A stretch of DNA of 35,792 bases, from positions 1 to 35,792 of the forward strand of contig CAZGLL010000014.1 in the NCBI GenBank assembly GCA_964526225.1. Reading direction: 5' to 3'. A program made the position numbers and the translations under genes. This document shows positions 7,485 through 15,102 of the stretch, piece after piece. The first letter of the stretch is position 1. The number at the start of each line of letters is the position of its first letter. The stretch is from DRYM01 sp964526225 (GTDB lineage: Archaea > Thermoproteota > Thermoprotei_A > EX4484-217-1). The notes beneath the pieces were generated by a model. The model was not told the DNA's origin. It did not search any database and saw nothing but the letters and a program-made list of their open reading frames with translations.

Positions 7485-8873
7485 ATGAAGAAGGTAGCTA
7501 TCATAGTGGTTATTGTTCTAATTTTAATTCTTGGGGGAGTGGTTTACTCTATTTCTATTCAAAAAAGCCCCTATACTACACCTACATCTCCTACACCTGA
7601 AACCATAGAAACTACTAAGGTTTCGCCTACAACATCAACCCAACATTCTCTAAACGAAACATCGCCAACGCTGACAACTCAGCTTATTCAACGTGAAGAA
7701 GTCGAAGTCCCTCTTGAAGTCATAAGGTATAATTTTACCTTGGACAAGGGGTTTGAAAGAGTTCTTGAAATATCATCGGCTACAGCATATTACTATCTTA
7801 CAATAAAAGACGTTGTAGTTACAGGTGAAAATCCGAGGTTATTTGTGGGTCTTAAAGAGGTAATGATATCTCCTGAAACAAAGTATTTTGGGACGCGTCA
7901 TGAAGTAGATTTAGAGAACATTGAGCTTCCATATACTGTGGAGAGTGAGGAGTGGGTATATATTACTGGAGATTGTAAGGCAAAGTATGTTGTTAGTGTT
8001 GAAATCCATAATGCTAAAGTTCAAGGCGAATTAACCATAATACTGCAAGAGCCTATAGAACTTAACTATAATAAGGAATACTTCATTAAGGGCAACTATG
8101 GTTTCCTACTGTTTAAGATAAGAAATAATGAGGATAACCTTATACTTCTAAGAAAGAGCCCCGTAGGGGGAGAGATCACGGCTATTCAGCCTGTTTCGGG
8201 ATGCTTAGTTACGAAGTATAGCCATAATTGGTGGATCCCTACAGGTGTTGTTGCTGAACTAAATAGCGTAATAATACCTTCATACCATGTTACTTGGGGA
8301 GGTCATACGGTAAACGGTAAAATGGTTAAAGGAGGATGGATGAGGAAATTCTTTTCCACAGATGAGCTTTACGTACTCATAAAAAGTAAGGATAAGGAGT
8401 ACTCAGTAGCATTAAGTGAAGTCGAGAACCTAGGTTCTCCGAAATCAGCACCAGTGCTGAAAATAGAGGATACCTTAGATCTACCTATTGCGAGCCACGT
8501 TGAAGGTGTAGTTTTTAACGTGTCTGTAAACAATGCTCCAGCAGTGATAACTTTAGAGCTAAATACTAAGACTAGCGGGGAAGCTCCGTCAGAGTTCTGG
8601 GTTGGAGCAAACCTTATTAATAGTAGTGGTATGGTTGTTTCAACAACGCCAGCAGAGATTATTCCTGGAGGGTCAAGGAATATTCTAATTCACCTTGTTG
8701 CTGTGAAGAACGGAATGTATACAGTATGGTTAAGTTACAATACTGGCTCTATAGCTGAAATAGGTTTTAAAGCAAAACTTCTCAACATAGAACCTACCGA
8801 TTTGAGTATGTTTGAATACGACGAAGAATGGGGTGTTTGGAAAGGAAAAATAGAGTACGGATGCATGTGCTAA
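7485..8873 (+). CDS. Secreted or membrane-anchored protein of unknown function
   Basis: The protein is 462 residues. An N-terminal membrane helix (about 4-26, rich in I/V/L after KK) is followed by a Ser/Thr/Pro-rich stalk (about 28-70), the usual layout of archaeal surface proteins tethered by an uncleaved signal anchor or lipoprotein-like leader. The remaining 390 residues look like beta-rich extracellular domains with many possible N-glycosylation sites (N-x-S/T). A few cysteines are present, including CMC at the extreme C-terminus. I recognise no family. It stands alone with its own promoter, next to degraded DNA. A cell-envelope or solute-related role is only a guess. Confidence 0.75.
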   Translation: MKKVAIIVVIVLILILGGVVYSISIQKSPYTTPTSPTPETIETTKVSPTTSTQHSLNETSPTLTTQLIQREEVEVPLEVIRYNFTLDKGFERVLEISSATAYYYLTIKDVVVTGENPRLFVGLKEVMISPETKYFGTRHEVDLENIELPYTVESEEWVYITGDCKAKYVVSVEIHNAKVQGELTIILQEPIELNYNKEYFIKGNYGFLLFKIRNNEDNLILLRKSPVGGEITAIQPVSGCLVTKYSHNWWIPTGVVAELNSVIIPSYHVTWGGHTVNGKMVKGGWMRKFFSTDELYVLIKSKDKEYSVALSEVENLGSPKSAPVLKIEDTLDLPIASHVEGVVFNVSVNNAPAVITLELNTKTSGEAPSEFWVGANLINSSGMVVSTTPAEIIPGGSRNILIHLVAVKNGMYTVWLSYNTGSIAEIGFKAKLLNIEPTDLSMFEYDEEWGVWKGKIEYGCMC

Positions 8874-9230
8874 ACTCTAACTTACACTAGCATGTCTGAA
8901 ACAACTTTGTTTACAATATCCATTGCATTTCTTAATTCCTAAGCCCTCCTCCCTAATTCTCTTAATGATTGTTTTAAGCAACTATATTGTGCTAGCCGCA
9001 ACCATATACCTTAGACATTAATTGCACATAATCCTAATTTTTTAGCCTTCTCTTAACCAAGCATATTTTACTTTAAGCGAGAGAACAGCAAGTAGCCAAT
9101 CTTGTTTCTAATGTGAAAAATTAACTCTTGATAGTACTGTATAGCTACGTGTAAACTCGTTGTAGTCATTCTATGCATTAGTTTTATAAGCTTAAACAAT
9201 GACTTCTAACTTAGACTACGGTGTTCACCA
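8874..9230. other. Intergenic region with a promoter for the nuclease-like gene
   Basis: No intact gene is visible in these 357 nt. On the minus strand a short frame (about 8886-8942) reads ELRNAMDIVNKVVSDMLV and stop, which may be the tail of a decayed helical protein. On the plus strand AGTTTTATAAGCTT (9179-9192) is a TATA-like element about 40 nt before the ATG at 9231. Confidence 0.4.
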
Positions 9231-9863
9231 ATGACCATGAGTATTGATGAGCTTAAAGCTAAGCTGCTAGAATTACTTAGAAAGGATGAAAAATTCAGAT
9301 ATGCTGTTGCAGGTTTAATAGGCTTAGATACAATACTTAATGAGCTTAAGAAGCTTAGGGAAGATTTTAGCAGAAGATTCGAAGTTATTGAGAGAAAATT
9401 GTTAGAACACGATAAGCACTTTAAAGCAATAGAAAAGAAGCTCCTCGAACACGATAAGAGATTTGAGACCTTAGAAAAAATATTACTAGAACATACAAGG
9501 AGTTTGAATAGAATTGAATTAGAGATAGAAACGTTGAATGAATCATTTTACTGTAAAGCCTTATGAGATGACTTAAGAGACGAAATCGAAGGGAAAAAGG
9601 AAAGGATTCTATTGAAGAAGCGTAATGTTAGGGTTGACGAAGAGGATATCGACATGCTCATAGTAACAGATAAATCAGTATATGTTGTTGAAGTTAAGGT
9701 TAAACCTAAACAAGTAGATGTTGGAAGGTTTCTAGCTAAGACTGATATTGTAAGAAAACACTATAAAGATAAGAACATAGTGCCAATATTAGCGGGATCG
9801 ATGATTGGGAGAGAAGTTGAGGAGTACGCTTTACAGAGAGGAGTAAAAGTGTATAGTTATTAA
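9231..9863 (+). pseudogene. DUF3782-like PD-(D/E)XK nuclease gene interrupted by an in-frame TGA
   Basis: Residues 1-110 form a coiled coil with repeated LLEHDKRF-type heptads. After the TGA at 9564-9566 the same frame continues DDLRDEIEGKKERILL and then EDIDMLIVTDKSVYVVEVKV to the stop at 9863. The latter is the D...(E)VK core of the archaeal PD-(D/E)XK nuclease-like family that carries such coiled coils. The stop follows FYCKAL, at a position that in my recollection of the family is usually Trp (TGG), so one base change would explain it. Restarting at TTG 9612 would give an 83-residue C-terminal piece. It is probably a recent pseudogene; read-through or sequence error is possible. The restored protein would be 210 residues. 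Confidence 0.65.
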
Positions 9864-9952
9864 TGATCATAATGACCACTATTTAATACCGGCTAAAGCA
9901 ATAGCTTATGCATTATAAGGCTATCTCTAAATAAAATGTCGAATAGCCAAGT

Positions 9953-10555
9953 TTAAAAGTATTGGAAACCCTTATAATGCACAGTAGCTGGGCAACCTAA
10001 GCACTTCTGAGTTTTATACTCTATGCATTCAGTACATTTCCGTCCGCAAGGAGCAACCTTCCTCCTTCCTTTAGATGGAAAATCTAAAGGTAAATATTTA
10101 GGTTTTATAATGCTGGATAGTATGTAGACTTCTGACCTTCTTATACCTTCCATAGTTCTAATTGAACAAACGCTACCAAGGCATCCTAGTACATCTTCAT
10201 TTTCAGCATACATGAGTGCGATGAGATTGTATCCGCCTATCATATTAGCTAGAAATATTATTCTAGGGCATTCCCTAAATTTCTCAATAATACGAAACAT
10301 GTATTCTTCATTAATTATTTCCATAAAGACCAGTACTAACCTAAACCCTAAAGCTTGAGGATTGATATTGCCTCTAACATGTAATACTCCTTTTTCCTCT
10401 AGTTTTTGAATATGCTTCCTTACAGCTACATGGCTGATGCCGAGTGTCTTAGCTAACTTAATTAGGCTAACTTTCCCATTACGTGAAAGAAGAGCTAGTA
10501 TTTCCTTTCTCTTATCGTTTAAGAACACCTCTTTTCTCTTAGTCTTCACTACCAT
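9953..10555 (-). CDS. Lrp/AsnC-like transcriptional regulator with a C-terminal cysteine cluster
   Basis: The protein is 200 residues. Residues about 12-60 form a winged helix-turn-helix (ILALLSRNGKVSLIKLAKTL then GISHVAVRKHIQKLEEKGVL). Residues 70-155 resemble the AsnC/RAM-type effector domain. The last 30 residues carry CGRKCTECIEYKTQKCLGCP (170-189), five Cys in a DUF3795-like pattern likely to bind a metal or respond to thiol chemistry. It overlaps the upstream permease gene by 7 nt (GGTGAT ribosome-binding site inside that gene), so it is the last gene of a thioredoxin-permease-regulator operon. It probably autoregulates through the palindrome upstream of the operon. The effector is unknown. 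Confidence 0.8.
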   Translation of the reverse strand: MVVKTKRKEVFLNDKRKEILALLSRNGKVSLIKLAKTLGISHVAVRKHIQKLEEKGVLHVRGNINPQALGFRLVLVFMEIINEEYMFRIIEKFRECPRIIFLANMIGGYNLIALMYAENEDVLGCLGSVCSIRTMEGIRRSEVYILSSIIKPKYLPLDFPSKGRRKVAPCGRKCTECIEYKTQKCLGCPATVHYKGFQYF

Positions 10556-11595
10556 ACATCACCTAATACTATGTAGTAGCATAGGCCAGCTATAACTGCA
10601 CCTACTACAGCCAGTACCGCATAGGATAATATAACTTTCCATCCAACAACTCTTGAAACGCCAAACATTGATGGAATACTAGTCATAGGTCCTCCTATAA
10701 GAAACGCTAACGCTGCTGAAGGGCTCATACCGAGATGCCTTAAACCATCAACAAGTACTACTTCAACTAGCGTAGGCGTGTACATTGGCACCCCTATTAC
10801 AGCGCCCAACATAATCCCTATGAAGCCGCTTAGATACGTAGCTACGATTTTAGGTGGTAAATATGCTTGAACATAACTTACAATAGCGATACCCAATAGA
10901 AGATATGGTAAGATTGTTCTAGCGAGAAAGCATGTTGTTTGAAAGCTTTGCCATAACTTGTCAAGCAACGGTTCCTTTTGTTCGGCTACACCATAGCCTT
11001 TTCTAATTCTTGCTCTACTCTTTTCTTCAACAGCTTTACCCCATGGCATTTTAGAAATTATAAAGCCTACAGTTACGGCAATAATTATGGAGAAGAATAG
11101 TCTGGCAATAGCTATTTTCCACGAAATTATGTCGGCCGTAAAGATAATTGCCATTATGTTTGCTGCAGGAGCTGTAAGGAGAAACGCTAAAGCTGGCCCC
11201 AGTCCAGCACCGCCATACACTAATCCAGCAAATATGGGGATCATAACACATGAGCAAACAGTGAGTAAAGGAGAGAAGAGAGCGGCTAAAAAGTAAGAAC
11301 TTTTTCTCCTACTGCTAAGGTGGTTAAGGAGAACGTGTTTAGGCATAAGCTCACTAATAAAACCGGCAAGAACAAATGCGAAGAGTAGTGCAGCACCAGC
11401 TCTTACAAGATATGAGAATGCATATATGAAAGGTAGGAGAATTGGGCCATAACTTTTCATTTCCTCTAAACTAGGTAGTTTTATTGGGGTATAGCTTGTA
11501 ATCCTACAGTAGGCAAAGTAAGTAAGTCCTAGAATAAAAAGAACTATAGGTGTAAGACCCTTTATAACACGAATAATACCGTTAGTGTTTGTCAT
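10549..11595 (-). CDS. UPF0718 (DUF318)/ArsP-type permease
   Basis: The protein is 348 residues with about 8-9 membrane helices arranged as two similar halves around a charged cytoplasmic linker (about 185-215). The motif TVCSCVMIPIFAGL (family CSCg.iP...) in the first half and IGVPMYTPTLVEV with GGPMTSIPSM in the second are typical of this family, whose members include ArsP organoarsenical exporters. It is flanked by a CPKC thioredoxin-fold protein (3 nt upstream) and a Cys-rich regulator (overlapping). The same combination is common for permeases thought to move thiol-reactive or metalloid compounds. The substrate is not determined here. Confidence 0.8.
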   Translation of the reverse strand: MTNTNGIIRVIKGLTPIVLFILGLTYFAYCRITSYTPIKLPSLEEMKSYGPILLPFIYAFSYLVRAGAALLFAFVLAGFISELMPKHVLLNHLSSRRKSSYFLAALFSPLLTVCSCVMIPIFAGLVYGGAGLGPALAFLLTAPAANIMAIIFTADIISWKIAIARLFFSIIIAVTVGFIISKMPWGKAVEEKSRARIRKGYGVAEQKEPLLDKLWQSFQTTCFLARTILPYLLLGIAIVSYVQAYLPPKIVATYLSGFIGIMLGAVIGVPMYTPTLVEVVLVDGLRHLGMSPSAALAFLIGGPMTSIPSMFGVSRVVGWKVILSYAVLAVVGAVIAGLCYYIVLGDVW

Positions 11596-11597
11596 AC

Positions 11598-11873
11598 TTA
11601 ATCTAGAACCTCCTTGATGATCTCAATAGCCTTTCTCTTGCTACTCAACATCTTACCTAAAATCTTAATCTCACCGTTTACAGCAACCGCCGGAGTAACC
11701 ACTAAACCATACTTAGAGATAATGTCAGGCGACATGGCATTAACCTTTACGACTTCAACTCTATCTTCGACACCAAGCTCCTTTACAGCTTCAACAAGAA
11801 CCTCATAGGTTTTCTTACATTTAGGGCATGGAGGTTCCGGCCCTAAAACTTCAATAACCACTTTTTTAGCCAT
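11598..11873 (-). CDS. Small thioredoxin-fold protein (redox-active disulfide protein 2 type)
   Basis: The protein is 91 residues, matching the small archaeal thioredoxin/glutaredoxin-like family. A first strand leads to PPCPKC (Cys16, Cys19, the redox-active CxxC) and a helix. The cis-Pro stretch VVTPAVAVNGEI follows, and a final helix ends the protein. It lacks the first strand-helix of full thioredoxins. As the first gene of the operon with the permease and regulator, it probably reduces a thiol-reactive substrate or the regulator's cysteines. The promoter and palindrome lie immediately upstream. Confidence 0.85.
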   Translation of the reverse strand: MAKKVVIEVLGPEPPCPKCKKTYEVLVEAVKELGVEDRVEVVKVNAMSPDIISKYGLVVTPAVAVNGEIKILGKMLSSKRKAIEIIKEVLD

Positions 11874-11896
11874 AAAGTAACACCCCTAGTTAACAT

Positions 11897-11929
11897 ATTG
11901 TAACCAAGTTATAAATTTTAAGTTACAAT
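11897..11929 (-). promoter_or_regulatory. Palindromic operator around the TATA box of the thioredoxin-permease-regulator operon
   Basis: ATTGTAAC (11897-11904) and GTTACAAT (11922-11929) form a perfect 8-bp inverted repeat with a 17-nt spacer. The spacer contains the minus-strand TATA-like box TTTATAAC (about 11907-11914), about 35 nt upstream of the ATG at 11873. Arms one to two helical turns apart around a TATA box are typical for archaeal repressors. The Lrp-like product of the same operon is the obvious candidate ligand. Confidence 0.6.
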
Positions 11930-12253
11930 TTGAAACCAATAAAACGAGAACCCGCATTAATCAATATAGTTCATCACAGTTAATGATGTCGGGAGATAAA
12001 TGCAATAGTTAAGTATAGCATGACGTCTATGTACTTTTGATTATAGAAGGCAAGCATCTAAATGAAATGAACAAAACCTAGTAGAAGAACCCGTTAAAGA
12101 GGAGACTCCTGAGAGGCTTAAAGACTTTATCAAGCAGGGATTAAAAGTACATTATGTAGCAAGAACTTATTATATGATTACTATTTTGATTTATTGCTCT
12201 AGAACTTGTATTTTAAACTATGCGTATAGGTGTATTAAGAAATTATAGAAAAA
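11930..12253. other. Intergenic region, possible decayed coding remnant
   Basis: No intact gene is visible. On the plus strand a frame open from 12066 to about 12245 without a start codon contains EEPVKEETPERLKDFIKQGL and then KVHYVARTYYMIT. It looks protein-like but I do not recognise it. It may be a gene remnant. Confidence 0.3.
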
Positions 12254-13054
12254 TTATTTTTCCGGTTTAACTTCAAATTCGCAGTATGGATCTCCCTCTG
12301 CTATGCATTTGGTCTCTGTAGCTGTCATTTTCACGCCTAAGAGTTCTGTTAGAACACCAGCTATCATCCCGCGTACTAGGTGGCTAAAAGGTTTTCCCGT
12401 TCCAATGCCGAGTTCGCATTCGAAACAGTTATGCACTCTTACAATAGCATATGGAGGTCTAGCTCTAATTTCGACGGTCTCCATAAGGCCAAAACCTACA
12501 CAGTTAAACATGCTTTCACTTATAACTCTAAAAATTTCCTCAGGATTTACTATTCCAAGTTTTTTCGCGGTTTCTTTATGTTTCTTACCAAGTTCTAGTC
12601 CAGCCTCTACTCCTAAATAGTAGAGGAAAGCCTCTATTCCGGGGCCAAATTTTCTTATATCTGCTAATAACCCCTTGTATCCGGGCTTTCTAAAAATAAT
12701 AGCTCTATCTCCACCTATTGTTAACGGGTTAGAAGCAGTATCAGCTATGAAACCCTTAACCTTAGGCTTAATAACTATAACTTCCTCAACAAAATCATAT
12801 TGTTTAGCTTTTCTTGCAAGCTCTTCGGGTGAAATATTAGCATTCGTGAAGTCTAAGAAAGCTAAAGCTGTTACAGTTTCTCCAGATTGATCTGGTGAAT
12901 ACACTAAATAAAGAATGACAACATTATGTTCCGCGGGAATAGCTGATAGCTTACTAAGAACTCCAGGTTTAACCCTCGACTTTACAAGAAACCCGTAAAG
13001 CTTCCTACCAGGGCGAACTAGAAAACGTCCTATGTCAAAAGGAAAGCCCTTCAT
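12254..13054 (-). CDS. V4R-domain protein with N-terminal ACT-like regulatory domain
   Basis: With the chosen start the protein is 266 residues. The C-terminal half (about 130-260) is a V4R (4-vinyl reductase) domain, a small-ligand or metal-binding fold. It shows VHNCFECELG followed by TETKCIAEGDPYCEFEV, the Cys pattern of the family. The N-terminal part (about 15-95) looks like an alpha/beta sensor domain. An upstream ATG at 13102 would add 16 residues, but that stretch (ATGTATTTTTATTTTTC) looks like the TATA box itself, and the second ATG (13054) has an AGGGAAG ribosome-binding site. It stands alone, divergent from the TasA-like gene. A sensory role is inferred. Confidence 0.75.
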   Translation of the reverse strand: MKGFPFDIGRFLVRPGRKLYGFLVKSRVKPGVLSKLSAIPAEHNVVILYLVYSPDQSGETVTALAFLDFTNANISPEELARKAKQYDFVEEVIVIKPKVKGFIADTASNPLTIGGDRAIIFRKPGYKGLLADIRKFGPGIEAFLYYLGVEAGLELGKKHKETAKKLGIVNPEEIFRVISESMFNCVGFGLMETVEIRARPPYAIVRVHNCFECELGIGTGKPFSHLVRGMIAGVLTELLGVKMTATETKCIAEGDPYCEFEVKPEK

Positions 13055-13085
13055 ATTCTTCCCTAACGTATTATATTTCTTTCTT

Positions 13086-13100
13086 GAAAAATAAAAATAC
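13086..13100 (-). promoter_or_regulatory. Promoter of the V4R gene
   Basis: The minus-strand sequence TGTATTTTTATTTTT is a TATA-like box about 35-45 nt before the ATG at 13054. Its position argues against the longer start at 13102. Confidence 0.4.
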
Positions 13101-13194
13101 ATCTAGGAATTAAGCTTAGTCTAAAAGGGCATGGAGCAATCAGAAAAATTGAAAGAATGTGTGAGCTAGGTTTATACAACATTACTACACAGTG

Positions 13195-13231
13195 TTTTTA
13201 TACTATCGCGAGGTAGAATGTTCTTAAGGTG
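13195..13231 (+). promoter_or_regulatory. Promoter of the TasA-like gene
   Basis: TTTTTATAC (13195-13203) is a TATA-like element about 40 nt upstream of the ATG at 13242. AAGGTG (13226-13231) may serve as ribosome-binding site. Confidence 0.45.
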
Positions 13232-13241
13232 CTGATTTGTA

Positions 13242-13790
13242 ATGTCTAAGTGTGTTCTAGCGCTTATGTTGTTAATGCTAATTGCCTTATCGCTTAATGT
13301 AGTATATGCTATGTGGTTTGATAAGTTAAGGGCTAATGTTAAAGTTACTTTAGGATCTTTTGATCTTAAAATTACTTCCCAAAAATTCCTTTGTGAATAT
13401 TGTGATGGTGACGAAAGCTACATAGACGTTTCAGGTGACGGTAAAAGCGTTCAAGTATTTGTGGCTGATGCTGAACCAAACAGTGCCATATGGGTTGGAC
13501 TTGTTCTATCTAATGAAGGTTCATTACCTTTAAAACTAATTCAAGTCAGTGTTTTAGGCTGTGATGATTCCGAATTTTACGTTTACGGACCTTTTCAAGC
13601 ACCAGGTACTAGTGGTGTTTGGGATAGAGTAAGGCTAAGTGATCTTCCATTTTACGGCGATGTAGGTTTACCTAGCCCTGGCTGCGATCCTAGTAAAAAA
13701 CTTATTGTATGGATTAAAATGATGTCTCCAGAATTGGAGGGTGTTGAAGCCAGATACACTATAACCTTAAGCAGTGTCCTTTCCACGTAG
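13242..13790 (+). CDS. TasA/AbpX-like secreted filament protein (camelysin-type)
   Basis: The protein is 182 residues. A signal sequence (about 4-23, LALMLLMLIALSLNVVYA) is followed immediately by MWFDKLRANVKVTLGSFDLK. This is the hallmark start of the TasA/camelysin family (A.W.D.l...v..Gt.d), which includes archaeal bundling pili. The rest is a beta-rich domain with ANVKVTLG, an NSAIWVGLVLSNEGSLPLKL strand pair and a closing GVEARYTITLSSV, consistent with a jelly-roll subunit that polymerises by strand exchange. Five or six Cys could form disulfides. No dedicated SipW peptidase is in the window. Its role as a surface filament subunit is inferred from the family. Confidence 0.7.
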   Translation: MSKCVLALMLLMLIALSLNVVYAMWFDKLRANVKVTLGSFDLKITSQKFLCEYCDGDESYIDVSGDGKSVQVFVADAEPNSAIWVGLVLSNEGSLPLKLIQVSVLGCDDSEFYVYGPFQAPGTSGVWDRVRLSDLPFYGDVGLPSPGCDPSKKLIVWIKMMSPELEGVEARYTITLSSVLST

Positions 13791-13863
13791 GACTTAATGT
13801 ATCATAAATTTCTCTCATAAGCTATTTTGGCTTAAGTGTTTACCTGATGTGACATAGTTTAAA

Positions 13864-13882
13864 GAGCGAGAATATTTTCGCC
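13864..13882. terminator. Possible bidirectional terminator
   Basis: GCGAGA (13866-13871) and TTTCGC (13876-13881) can form a 6-bp stem with a 4-nt loop between convergent genes. T-rich runs follow in both directions (CTATTTCTGATTTTT on plus, CTCTTTAAAC on minus). It would end the long coo operon and the TasA-like gene. Confidence 0.4.
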
Positions 13883-14035
13883 CTATTTCTGATTTTTCTC
13901 CGATTCTGAGTGCTTAGTTTTATTTTTATCTACGCTGGATTTTCTATTAACTTTGATAACAACTATTGAAGCTAAAAAGTGCCTATACGCTCCAACTAAA
14001 CATCTTATGTACTTATTTTTCTCCTCACTTTCCAT
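13883..14035 (-). CDS. Small charged peptide at the end of the coo operon
   Basis: The frame is 50 codons from the ATG at 14035, preceded 8 nt away by a clear AAAGGAGA ribosome-binding site. The frame could be read 14 codons further upstream (ATG 14077), but that would overlap cooL and lacks such a site. The product starts MESEEKNKYIRCLVGAYRHF, has a short hydrophobic middle and ends in a Lys/Ser/Glu-rich tail with a single Cys. It starts 13 nt after the hydrogenase small-subunit gene, so it is co-transcribed as the last gene. I recognise no family. It could be a small accessory subunit or maturation factor of the hydrogenase. Confidence 0.5.
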   Translation of the reverse strand: MESEEKNKYIRCLVGAYRHFLASIVVIKVNRKSSVDKNKTKHSESEKNQK

Positions 14036-14048
14036 TATAAATCTCCTT

Positions 14049-14588
14049 TCAACTTTTACTATCCATATACTTTTCAATATTTACAATAAGGTCTTTAGTA
14101 AGTTCGGGCACTTCTTTTTCGGTAAAATATGTTCTTCTTTGTTTCTGCCTTAAAATTCCTCTAAAAACAGCAATGCCATATATTATTGCTTCGGGTTTGG
14201 GCGGACATCCGGGAACATACACTGTTGGAGGTATTTTTACCTTATACTCTTCCTTTAGTATCTTATAAAAAGCCTCTATTCCTCCGATGACAGCGTATGA
14301 ATCATACCATATTCCTCCACCACAAGCACATGAGCCAACAGCTACTACAGCTTTAGGTTCTGGAATAGCAGTAAATGCCCTTATAGCTTTAGGTAAAGTT
14401 TCTCTAGTTATAGGGCCTGTGAAAACAATTGCGTCCGCATGTCTAGGTGAAGCTACTAGTTTAATACCTAGCCTTTCAACATCATGGTAAGGTGTAAGTA
14501 CGTTTAAAACTTCTATATCGCAGCCATTACAACTACCACTGTTTAAGTGGAATACCCATAAGCTTTTCTTAAACAGTTTAATGCTCAA
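14049..14588 (-). CDS. cooL: Group 4 [NiFe] hydrogenase small subunit (CooL/EchC/NuoB-like)
   Basis: It carries the ligands of the proximal [4Fe-4S] cluster next to the NiFe site: SGSCNGCDIE (CxxC), VGSCACGGG and VPGCPPKPE. There is no signal peptide and no extra cluster domain, as in the short group 4/complex I NuoB-type subunits. The most likely start is TTG at 14588: GAGGTGG lies 4 nt upstream and the preceding gene stops at 14590. ATGs at 14603 and 14642 would overlap that gene and lack such a site. It pairs with CooH and passes electrons from CooX to the active site on the cytoplasmic face of the membrane. Confidence 0.9.
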   Translation of the reverse strand: MSIKLFKKSLWVFHLNSGSCNGCDIEVLNVLTPYHDVERLGIKLVASPRHADAIVFTGPITRETLPKAIRAFTAIPEPKAVVAVGSCACGGGIWYDSYAVIGGIEAFYKILKEEYKVKIPPTVYVPGCPPKPEAIIYGIAVFRGILRQKQRRTYFTEKEVPELTKDLIVNIEKYMDSKS

Positions 14589-14589
14589 A

Positions 14590-15102
14590 TTACCACCTCG
14601 CATAGGAAACGTATTTTGCAGAAACCTTGCTTCTACATTCACTACATAGTAAAAGTAATGGTCTTTGGTCTTTAGAAACGTTTTTCGCCGTGAACATTAC
14701 TTGCCTTATTGTAGCATAGGGTTTACCGCATATTTCACATTTAGCCATTTTCAATTCAACAACTTGGTATAAATCGTTAGTAGTAAGTGTTGATAATTCG
14801 AACTCTCTTGTTAACTTTATTGCTTCAGTCGGGCAGACATCTTGGCATCTACCACAGAAAATGCATCTTCCAAGAAACAGTATTATCCTTTTCACACCTT
14901 TATTCAAATCCACTTCAGCACTTAGGGCGTTAGGTGGGCAAACATTTACACATGCACCACATCCTATACATTTCTCCACATCTATGCTAGGTTTTCCTCT
15001 AAAGCCTTCAGGAACCTCTATTGGTTCGAAAGGATATTTTTTAGTAACAACACCTGTTCTTAACGCTTCCTTAAGTATGTGAAGTCTAGAACCCATTAAC
15101 AA
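14590..15102 (-). CDS. cooX: Hydrogenase polyferredoxin subunit (CooX/EchF/HycF-like)
   Basis: The protein is 170 residues with two [4Fe-4S] ferredoxin motifs, CIGCGACVNVCP and CIFCGRCQDVCP, in the middle. An added zinc-ribbon-like pair, CEICGKP...CSECR, lies in the C-terminal 50 residues. The N-terminus (LHILKEALRTGVVTKKYPFE) matches the docking helix of NuoI/HycF-type subunits. It would take electrons from CooF and hand them to CooL. Its start overlaps the end of cooH by 7 nt. Confidence 0.9.
   Translation of the reverse strand: MLMGSRLHILKEALRTGVVTKKYPFEPIEVPEGFRGKPSIDVEKCIGCGACVNVCPPNALSAEVDLNKGVKRIILFLGRCIFCGRCQDVCPTEAIKLTREFELSTLTTNDLYQVVELKMAKCEICGKPYATIRQVMFTAKNVSKDQRPLLLLCSECRSKVSAKYVSYARW

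Noticed and set aside
12254..13102. Longer start (ATG 13102) for the V4R protein
   Set aside because: The first 16 codons coincide with a TATA-like sequence, and the second ATG (13054) has a ribosome-binding site.
13107..13220. Plus-strand frame with KGHGAIRKIERMCELGLY that vaguely resembles FeoA
   Set aside because: It has no start codon, is only about 35 codons long, overlaps the promoter of the TasA-like gene, and the similarity is too weak.
14589..14642. Longer starts of the hydrogenase small subunit at 14642 or 14603
   Set aside because: They overlap the upstream ferredoxin gene and lack a ribosome-binding site, whereas TTG 14588 follows GAGGTGG.
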